7,820 nt of DNA. Origin: an uncultured Verrucomicrobiota bacterium. GTDB taxonomy: Bacteria > Verrucomicrobiota > Verrucomicrobiia > Limisphaerales > UBA9464. The stretch is taken from assembly GCA_903864375.1 (NCBI GenBank), contig CAIPFS010000369.1:1-7820 (forward strand), in the 5' to 3' direction. How positions within the stretch are numbered: the first letter of the stretch is position 1; every line of letters starts with the position of its first letter. Made by a program: the position numbers and the translations under genes. The notes under the pieces are model-generated. The model ran no database searches, had not been told where the DNA came from, and was given only the letters and a program-made list of their open reading frames with translations. Positions 1 through 5,556 of the stretch are shown in pieces.

Positions 1-1360
1 CGGTTGCCATGTGTTTGACCACGGCGGCGCCGAATTCCGAGCATTTAACTTCGGTGGCGTCGTCCATTTGGCGGGCGAAGTCATAGGTGACGGTTTTGGC
101 ACCGATCGCGCCGTTGACGCCTTTGATGATGAGGTCTGCGGCTTCGGTCCAACCGAGGTGGCGGAGCATCATTTCACCCGAAAGGATGACGGAACCCGGG
201 TTGACCAGATCCTTGTTGGCATACTTCGGGGCCGTGCCATGGGTGGCCTCGAAAATGGCGTGGCCGGTGATGTAATTGATATTCCCGCCCGGCGCGATCC
301 CGATGCCACCCACCTGCGCCGCCAGGGCGTCACTCAGATAATCGCCATTGAGGTTGAGGGTGGCAATGACGTCAAAGTCTTCAGGGCGGGTCAGAACCTG
401 CTGGAGGGCAATATCGGCGATGGAATCCTTCACCAGGATTTTTCCGGAAGCCAGTGCCGCCTTCTGTTCAGCATTGGCGGCCTCTTCGCCTTGGGCGGCC
501 TTGGTTTTCTCCCAGCGCGACCATGTGTAGACCTTGTCGCCGAATGACTCTTCCGCCACGCCATATCCCCAATCGCGGAAGGCGCCTTCCGTGTATTTCA
601 TGATGTTCCCCTTGTGCACCAGGGTTACACTTTTGCGCCCATTGCGAATGGCGTAACTGATGGCGCTGTGAATCAAGCGAACCGAGCCGGACCGGCTGAC
701 CGGTTTCAAACCAAGGCCCACGGCCACTTCGGTCGGAAAGGAGGTGTCGCCCACCGCGGCCCAAAACTCCGCGGCCCGGGCCTGGGTGCCAAAGCGAATC
801 TTGTTGAACTCCTTGGGGAATTCCTTGGAGAGGAAATCCAGGACTTTCTGTGCCTCCGGTGTCCCCGGGGCAAACTCGATTCCGGCATAGATGTCCTCGG
901 TGTTTTCACGAAAAATCACCATATCCACCTTTTCCGGACGTTTCACGGGGCTGGGAACTCCCTGAAACCACTGAACGGGACGGAGGCAGACGTATAAATC
1001 GAGAAGCTGCCGCAGGGCGACATTCAGCGATCGAATGCCACCTCCCACCGGGGTGGTCAAAGGGCCTTTGATTCCGACGAGAAACTCGCGAAAGGCATCG
1101 ACGGTATCATCCGGCAGCCAGTTGTTGAAACGCTTGAAGGCCTCCTCGCCTGCAAAAACCTCCATCCAGGCCACCTTGCGAGCGCCGCCGTAGGCCTTGG
1201 CCACGGCTGCATCAAAGACCCGCTCACTGGCCGCCCAGATGTCGGGGCCGGTACCATCGCCACGAATAAACGGGATGATGGGTTGCGACGGAACCTTAAG
1301 CCGGCCGCCTTCAATGGAAATCTTCCCGCCTGCGGGAACACTGCACGTCGTATACGCCAT
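1..1360 (-). CDS. icd: NADP-dependent isocitrate dehydrogenase, E. coli type (3' end cut by window)
   Basis: Converts isocitrate to 2-oxoglutarate and CO2 with NADP+ in the cytosolic TCA cycle. The 453 visible residues follow E. coli Icd closely. By my reading the substrate-site residues are all present: S111, N113, R117, R127, R151, Y158, K250, D316, D340 and D344 (E. coli S113, N115, R119, R129, R153, Y160, K230, D283, D307, D311). The NADP-selecting set is also present (K379, Y380, V386, Y426, R430), so NADP rather than NAD use is expected. Compared with the 416-residue E. coli enzyme there are net insertions of about 22 residues near 190-210 and about 13 near 278-305. The C-terminal motif KCSEFG is visible, and M451 aligns with the last residue of the E. 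coli protein, so only a few codons lie outside the window. Start: ATG at 1360 with AGGA at 1367-1370, six bases upstream. It is the last gene of a co-directional run of three; the upstream gene ends 123 bp away. Confidence 0.96.
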   Translation of the reverse strand, partial: MAYTTCSVPAGGKISIEGGRLKVPSQPIIPFIRGDGTGPDIWAASERVFDAAVAKAYGGARKVAWMEVFAGEEAFKRFNNWLPDDTVDAFREFLVGIKGPLTTPVGGGIRSLNVALRQLLDLYVCLRPVQWFQGVPSPVKRPEKVDMVIFRENTEDIYAGIEFAPGTPEAQKVLDFLSKEFPKEFNKIRFGTQARAAEFWAAVGDTSFPTEVAVGLGLKPVSRSGSVRLIHSAISYAIRNGRKSVTLVHKGNIMKYTEGAFRDWGYGVAEESFGDKVYTWSRWEKTKAAQGEEAANAEQKAALASGKILVKDSIADIALQQVLTRPEDFDVIATLNLNGDYLSDALAAQVGGIGIAPGGNINYITGHAIFEATHGTAPKYANKDLVNPGSVILSGEMMLRHLGWTEAADLIIKGVNGAIGAKTVTYDFARQMDDATEVKCSEFGAAVVKHMAT

Positions 1361-1483
1361 GGAAAATCCTACGGTTGAACTGTCGGAACTACTTGCTCTC
1401 TTCGTCAGCCGACCGACCCGGTCCGCCAACAAGCGCTGAGACTAGCGATCCTCCTGAAACGGGGGCAAGCGGTTTGCCACGGC
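1361..1483 (-). other. Intergenic gap between TPR gene and icd
   Basis: A 123 bp spacer. On the minus strand it holds a 5 bp stem GGCAA/TTGCC with no following T run, too weak to call a terminator. It also holds an AGGAGG at 1450-1455 with no start codon at a usable distance. I see no convincing -35/-10 pair, so icd may be read through from the upstream genes or have an unrecognised promoter here. Confidence 0.4.
1367..1370 (-). promoter_or_regulatory. Ribosome binding site of icd
   Basis: AGGA on the minus strand lies six bases before the ATG at 1360. It supports that start over an in-frame upstream TTG near 1430, which lacks a correctly spaced Shine-Dalgarno sequence. Confidence 0.6.
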
Positions 1484-2872
1484 TTATGCCTTGGTTGAAT
1501 AATAGGCGTCCACACGCTCCGTCACGTCACGGTACGAGACGTCCTGCTCATAGATGACCTTGAATTGTTCAATGGCTTCATCGGCGCGACCCATCTTTTC
1601 GAGAACTGTCCCGAGCTGATATCGAAGCTCTTTGGCTTCATCGTCAAAAACCGGCTTTTCCTTGATCGCCTCCTGCAGTTTCTTGGCAGCCAGATCATTC
1701 ATTCCCCGTCGGGCAAAGGCCTGCGCCAGCAAATTCATCGCCGCGATCCTTCGATTCGGATTGTTTTGCGCCCGCTGCAGTTCCGGGATGGCTTCTCCCA
1801 CCCGCCCAGCCTCCAGATACAGAGCCCCCAACTCGAACTTGATGGAGAGGTCGGTCGGGTTTTGATCCGCACGCCGACGGGCATCTTCCACCTGCCAGTT
1901 GAACCGTGTTTTTCGGAGTTCCTCCAGCCGGGCCGGATGGTCCGGGTCCGTTTGATCCAGATCCGCCTCGGCTTTGGCAAACTCAGCCAACCGGGTGTTT
2001 CGCAATTGCTCCAGGATCATCGGGTCATTGACGCCGCTCACCGAAAGGACGCGTTCCAGATACTCCCGAGCCCTGCCAAACTCCTGACGCTTCAGATGAA
2101 GTTCAGCCAAATCGCGCATCAGCTTCAGCTGGTTGGGTTCGGTGGCCAGACGCGCCTCGTAATCGGCAATCAGCTGCCCGGCAACGGACTCGTCCTTCAC
2201 CGCCCGGTTTTGTTGTTCCAGCATTCGGGCTTCATCCTTGTCCTTGAGAATGTCGCGGTAACTTCCCTGGCCGTCCGCCAGTCCCGCATAGCCCCCCTCC
2301 TGCATCGATCGCTCCGCCAGCAGGTTTTTGAGGAGTTGGTTGAGCTCCGGATCATGGGGCGTAGCCGATAATAGATCCTTGTAGATTTTTTCCGCCCGCG
2401 GTCGGTTTCCCTGCCGCCCAAGTGCCTGTGCCAGATTTAAGGCCAGTTTCCGGTTGGAAGGGCGCGCCCTGAATGCCACTTCCAGTGACAGGAGGGCTGT
2501 TTTCGGAAGGTCGGACGCCATCGCGGCTTCCGCCAGCAACTCATGGGCATCGAGATTCGACGGATCGTCATTCAGGGCATCCTCGGCCACTTGAAGCGCC
2601 TCGAGAGGGTTGGAACGCAACGCCAGCTTGCCACGGGTCAGACTGGAAGCGGAGCCGACGAGTTTTTTAAAAAAGCTTCTGGATCCCACCACCCGCTTGT
2701 GTTGGGCGGCCCTCAGCGCTTCACGCGCCTCATAAAATGCCGGTTCGATCTTAAGGACCGAGGTCAGCAGGGTGACCGCGTAATCCAGATTGTTTTTTTT
2801 AATGGCCGCGATTCCCTTCTCATACAGTTCCCGCGTCGCCTGTGGAATCTGTGCGAGTGGCTTCTCTGACAT
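1484..2872 (-). CDS. Tetratricopeptide repeat (TPR) protein
   Basis: A 462-residue protein built almost wholly of TPR-like helix pairs; such proteins usually act as protein-protein scaffolds. Repeat units are visible at about 17-50, 90-140, 141-174, 249-281, 343-376, 377-409 and 415-446. The clearest is the last (YQLGTVLEKMGRADEAIEQF). A charged, probably less ordered linker at about 185-235 splits the repeats into two blocks. I see no signal peptide, membrane segment or enzymatic domain, so a cytoplasmic location is likely. The C-terminus (YRDVTERVDAYY) resembles the tail of other bacterial TPR proteins, from memory. The start is uncertain: I chose ATG 2872 (MSEKPLAQIP) because it leads straight into the first repeat. 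ATG 2896 or TTG 2908 are in frame upstream, and a GGAG at 2910-2913 would suit the 2896 start better. It lies between the flavoprotein gene (gap up to 80 bp) and icd on the same strand. The specific partner is unknown. Confidence 0.88.
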   Translation of the reverse strand: MSEKPLAQIPQATRELYEKGIAAIKKNNLDYAVTLLTSVLKIEPAFYEAREALRAAQHKRVVGSRSFFKKLVGSASSLTRGKLALRSNPLEALQVAEDALNDDPSNLDAHELLAEAAMASDLPKTALLSLEVAFRARPSNRKLALNLAQALGRQGNRPRAEKIYKDLLSATPHDPELNQLLKNLLAERSMQEGGYAGLADGQGSYRDILKDKDEARMLEQQNRAVKDESVAGQLIADYEARLATEPNQLKLMRDLAELHLKRQEFGRAREYLERVLSVSGVNDPMILEQLRNTRLAEFAKAEADLDQTDPDHPARLEELRKTRFNWQVEDARRRADQNPTDLSIKFELGALYLEAGRVGEAIPELQRAQNNPNRRIAAMNLLAQAFARRGMNDLAAKKLQEAIKEKPVFDDEAKELRYQLGTVLEKMGRADEAIEQFKVIYEQDVSYRDVTERVDAYYSTKA

Positions 2873-2952
2873 GATGGGGATGGTAGCAAATCCCATCGAC
2901 TGCGCCAACTCCGATTGCCTTTACGGATTTCCACCATCGGTGGCTGGCTCTG

Positions 2953-4218
2953 TCAGCCGGCATCGATGGATTCCAACAAGGCTTCGGCGGCCTTCCGACC
3001 GGACTTCAAGGCACCATCAATCGAGACCTGACCCCAGGCGTCTCCCGCAACGGACAATCCCGGGGCACCACCTCGAAATCCGCCGGGAATCGCCCGCGCC
3101 AACTCACCCGGTTCCGGTTGCGCATGGTGAATGACATACGTTCGCAGATGCCTCCATGCCGCGGGATCCACGCCGAACCATTGACCCATCTGCATTCGAA
3201 CCTCCGCCTCGGGAACCGGTTCAGCACCCAGAACCGTCGCCGAAAGCAATCCTTGTCCGGCCGGTGCATAGTTCGGGGACACTTCATTCATCCACACGGC
3301 ATGATTGACGGGGCCCTGCCCCGAACCATTGAGGTGCAATATCGGATTCGGGCGGGCGCGGGCAGAGGTGGAAAAATACCAGGTGCTGACCGATCTGGAA
3401 CGCGGGGTCAGTGGCAGTTTCAACAATCGGGCGGCCGCGGGGGCTTCCACAGCCAAAATGACCCGATCGGCCATGAACACGGTTCCGTCCTCTGCTTGAA
3501 CTCCGCGGACCGAATCTCCAGGGCCACGAATCAATTCCACCACCTTTCGCCCCAGCAAGAGTTCGATTGGACCGGCGGGTATCTGTTGCAGGAGATATCC
3601 AGGGATCACTCCCATCCCGTCCGCCGGCACCACCGTGGCCCCCAGCGCCATCATCCGGAAAACAAATTCAAACTGTCGCGAGGGAGTTCTCAGTTCGGAT
3701 TCCAGAAAGATGCCGCCGAGAAACGGACGAAAAAACCGACCCAGCATCACCTTCGAGAATCCGTGTCCTCTCAGAAATTCGTCTGTCGAACATTCCTCAC
3801 GATTCCAGAAATCCTCCATCGAACCGGACAGAGCCCGGTGTCGGACGCAGGCGATCCGGGCCTTGTCCCCCCACGAGCCAATCGGGCTGGCCACACTGGC
3901 CAGGGCATCCCAGGGACGGCGAAACGGATCGGCCACGCGGTGAAACCGTCCGTCCCACCACACCTCGGCCCCCGGATAGAAGGGGCGAAGGTCGATGGCT
4001 CCATTGACCCAGGAATGGCATTCCGGGTAGGCCGTCATCAGCACCTGGAATCCGCGATCCAGCAGGAATCCATCCACCCTGTCGGTCCGAACCCTCCCGC
4101 CGACTGCATCCGAAGCCTCGAGGATCCGGACCCGGACACCGGCATCCGCCAGAGTCCGTGCCGCAGCCAGACCGGCAAGCCCTGCTCCAACAATGATGAC
4201 GGACGGTGGTTCGGACAT
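2953..4218 (-). CDS. FAD-dependent oxidoreductase, amine oxidase / phytoene desaturase-like superfamily
   Basis: A 421-residue flavoprotein. The N-terminus has a Rossmann dinucleotide-binding loop, VGAGLAGLAAA at 10-20, followed by an acidic residue at the end of the second strand (E34) and the GG-R-V-R-T motif at 40-45. Together these are typical of the FAD-binding fold of the amine oxidase / protoporphyrinogen oxidase / carotenoid desaturase superfamily. The C-terminus carries the second FAD contact, LSVAGDAWGQVSIDGALKSG at 388-407, followed by GRKAAEAL. The length fits a single-chain enzyme of this group. No signal peptide or clear membrane helix is seen. The substrate cannot be told from sequence: amines, a porphyrin or an isoprenoid are all possible, and no carotenoid or haem genes are nearby. 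ATG 4218 is preferred because it puts the Rossmann strand at residue 7; an in-frame TTG at 4239 would add seven residues. Neither has a strong Shine-Dalgarno sequence. It is the first gene of the minus-strand run and diverges from the membrane protein gene at 4314. Confidence 0.9.
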   Translation of the reverse strand: MSEPPSVIIVGAGLAGLAAARTLADAGVRVRILEASDAVGGRVRTDRVDGFLLDRGFQVLMTAYPECHSWVNGAIDLRPFYPGAEVWWDGRFHRVADPFRRPWDALASVASPIGSWGDKARIACVRHRALSGSMEDFWNREECSTDEFLRGHGFSKVMLGRFFRPFLGGIFLESELRTPSRQFEFVFRMMALGATVVPADGMGVIPGYLLQQIPAGPIELLLGRKVVELIRGPGDSVRGVQAEDGTVFMADRVILAVEAPAAARLLKLPLTPRSRSVSTWYFSTSARARPNPILHLNGSGQGPVNHAVWMNEVSPNYAPAGQGLLSATVLGAEPVPEAEVRMQMGQWFGVDPAAWRHLRTYVIHHAQPEPGELARAIPGGFRGGAPGLSVAGDAWGQVSIDGALKSGRKAAEALLESIDAG

Positions 4219-4232
4219 GACGGAGGACCATA

Positions 4233-4273
4233 AAGCCAAAGCCCCCGCCTGTCAGGCAACCGCTACTTGGCTT
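4233..4273. promoter_or_regulatory. Nested inverted repeats in divergent intergenic region (candidate operator)
   Basis: Between the two divergent genes, AAGCCAA (4233-4239) is the inverse of TTGGCTT (4267-4273). Nearly centred inside is GCCTG-T-CAGGC (4247-4257), an 11 bp palindrome with a single central base. A one-base loop does not suit an RNA hairpin, so a protein-binding DNA site is the better reading. No strong sigma-70 promoter is visible on either strand of the 95 bp gap. Assignment as an operator is inference. Confidence 0.3.
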
Positions 4274-4313
4274 CCGGTGAAGCTTTTGCCATTTTCAAGG
4301 CGCAGGCCATCCG

Positions 4314-5255
4314 ATGAAACTCTCTCTTCCCCAAGCACCCACAACCCCACCACCGGAGGTTCCCAAGAACACCTTTGGGAAACTCCTGACCTCGACTCCG
4401 GTGATCATGACGGTGGTCTCCACCCTGATGGCCGGCCTGTCTCAAAGCGAAATGACCCGCGGCCAGTACGACCGATCGACTGCCGCCCAGATCCAGTCCA
4501 AGGTGGGAGACCAGTGGAACTTTTATCAGGCCAGACGGCTGCGAAGTGCCAGTGTCCGGGGAAGTGAAGTGATCCTCACCTCGACCTCGGACACCTCCCG
4601 CCTGCAACCCGATGCTCTTCGGGCGGCGCTGGGCTCGCTTCCAGGTGAAGCGCCCTCGACTCAATTGCTGGAGTCCCTGGTCAAGGGCACCCTGCCAGAC
4701 GCCCCGAACAAAACCATCCCCTCCCCATTGATTCAATCCGCGCTGGAAGCCATCGCCGCCGGAAAGTCCGATCGGGAACTCTCGCCGCTCCTCGCCGGGA
4801 TTTCGCCCGACGACGTCGCATCCGCCCTCGAACGTGCCCAAACCAATTCCGCCGCGTTTGACCGTGCCATGGGAGAACTGGGCGCAGGAATGGACCGATT
4901 GGAAAAGCGGCTCGAAGAGCAGCTGGCGATGGCCCCGTCCACCATCCGCCCCGTCTGGCGCGACTTTGCTGCGGCCCGGATGCACCTCGATGCCCTCCGC
5001 CTGGATGCAGAAGCGAAACTCAGCCGTCCGGTTGCGGACCTTCTGGAGTTGCAAGTCCGGCAGAGCAACCGCGATGCGGAGCGTCATCGGGTTCGGAGTG
5101 GACGCTTTTTCATCGGGATGCTGGCCGCCCAGCTGGCGGTGGTCATTGCCACCTTCGCCCTCGCGGTTCAGCGAAGGAACACGTTCTGGGCGGTTGCGGC
5201 CGCACTGGGCCTTGCGGCCATCGGCTTCGGCGTCTACGTCTTTCTGTACAATTGA
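4314..5255 (+). CDS. DUF4337-like membrane protein with enlarged middle region
   Basis: A 313-residue protein of unknown function. A proline-rich cytoplasmic-looking start (1-20) precedes one hydrophobic segment at about 28-44. Next comes a conserved-looking stretch with DQWNFYQARRLR (66-77), which I recognise as resembling the DQWxxYQAKxxR signature of DUF4337 proteins. Residues about 85-205 are a region of low similarity to anything I know, rich in Ala, Ser, Leu and Pro, with a predicted helical part at 165-205 (ERAQ, MDRLEKRLEEQL). A further helix (215-262) leads to two C-terminal membrane helices at about 264-285 and 291-311, the second ending at the C-terminus (FLYN). DUF4337 proteins as I recall them are nearer 170-200 residues, so the middle looks like an insertion. 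The start ATG at 4314 has only a weak purine-rich stretch upstream. It is transcribed away from the flavoprotein gene. The family assignment is from memory of the motif and topology. Confidence 0.75.
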   Translation: MKLSLPQAPTTPPPEVPKNTFGKLLTSTPVIMTVVSTLMAGLSQSEMTRGQYDRSTAAQIQSKVGDQWNFYQARRLRSASVRGSEVILTSTSDTSRLQPDALRAALGSLPGEAPSTQLLESLVKGTLPDAPNKTIPSPLIQSALEAIAAGKSDRELSPLLAGISPDDVASALERAQTNSAAFDRAMGELGAGMDRLEKRLEEQLAMAPSTIRPVWRDFAAARMHLDALRLDAEAKLSRPVADLLELQVRQSNRDAERHRVRSGRFFIGMLAAQLAVVIATFALAVQRRNTFWAVAAALGLAAIGFGVYVFLYN

Positions 5256-5360
5256 CGATTGCACGGTCCTGACCCTCCCGGCTTCTTTTATTCCTGGCGA
5301 ACAATTTACAACACTCGTCTCGAGCCAAAGTAGGAGCCAAACATCACATTTTCCGTCATT

Positions 5361-5391
5361 CCCATCTGAGTGGAGATGGGGCCCTTGTTTT
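5361..5391 (+). terminator. Possible intrinsic terminator after the DUF4337-like gene
   Basis: CCCATCT (5361-5367) and AGATGGG (5374-5380) form a perfect 7 bp stem with a six-base loop, followed by the T-rich CCCTTGTTTT. The T run is interrupted and starts a few bases from the stem, and the hairpin is about 105 bases past the stop codon, so this is a weak candidate. Confidence 0.35.
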
Positions 5392-5495
5392 GGACATCCC
5401 ATTGCCTGAAAGACGGGCGACTTTTGGGCAACGTCTCCGTGTCGTTCCGGATACGCAGACTTGCATTTCGACCCAAAACTTCAACAATCCGACCA

Positions 5496-5521
5496 CGATG
5501 AATCATCGGAACGATGGTTCC
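5496..5521 (+). promoter_or_regulatory. Overlapping inverted repeats upstream of the LamG/Ig gene
   Basis: CGATG (5496-5500), CATCG (5504-5508) and CGATG (5512-5516) are spaced by three bases each, so the middle element can pair with either neighbour. GGAAC (5508-5512) and GTTCC (5517-5521) form an additional overlapping stem. They lie 36-61 bases before the proposed start codon. This could be an operator with repeated half-sites or a switchable leader RNA, but the stems are only 5 bp and chance is a real alternative. Confidence 0.25.
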
Positions 5522-5556
5522 CGGACAGCCCAACAACGCACATAAAGACTCTGCTT

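Larger units (their letters stand above)
5256..5556. other. Intergenic region upstream of the LamG/Ig gene
   Basis: About 300 bp without a convincing gene. It holds a hairpin at 5361-5380, a cluster of overlapping short inverted repeats at 5496-5521 and a 15-codon open frame at 5498-5545. Possible -35-like elements (TTTACA at 5305-5310, TTGCAT at 5461-5466) lack a good -10 at the right spacing, so no promoter is called. It must presumably contain the promoter of the LamG/Ig gene unless that gene is co-transcribed with the membrane protein gene. Confidence 0.5.

Noticed and set aside
11..547. A 178-codon plus-strand open frame opposite icd
   Set aside because: The minus strand is unmistakably isocitrate dehydrogenase.
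1450..1455. A perfect AGGAGG on the minus strand between the TPR gene and icd
   Set aside because: No start codon lies at a usable distance. An in-frame TTG is about 17 bases away, and icd has its own AGGA nearer its ATG.
1565..2371. A 268-codon plus-strand open frame opposite the TPR gene
   Set aside because: It is the antisense shadow of clear TPR repeats.
2663..2674. T6A6 palindrome within the TPR gene
   Set aside because: It encodes Phe-Phe-Lys-Lys in frame and the phase does not fit a slippery heptamer. Likely coincidental.
3118..4233. A 371-codon plus-strand open frame opposite the flavoprotein gene
   Set aside because: The minus-strand frame has both FAD-binding motifs of a known superfamily. 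The plus frame has none.
5152..5177. CCTTCGC/GCGAAGG inverted repeat near the end of the DUF4337-like gene
   Set aside because: It lies inside coding sequence for a membrane helix, has a 12-base loop and no T run, so it is not a terminator.
4263..5402. A 379-codon minus-strand open frame opposite the DUF4337-like gene
   Set aside because: No domain and low-complexity composition. The plus-strand frame has membrane helices and a family-like motif.
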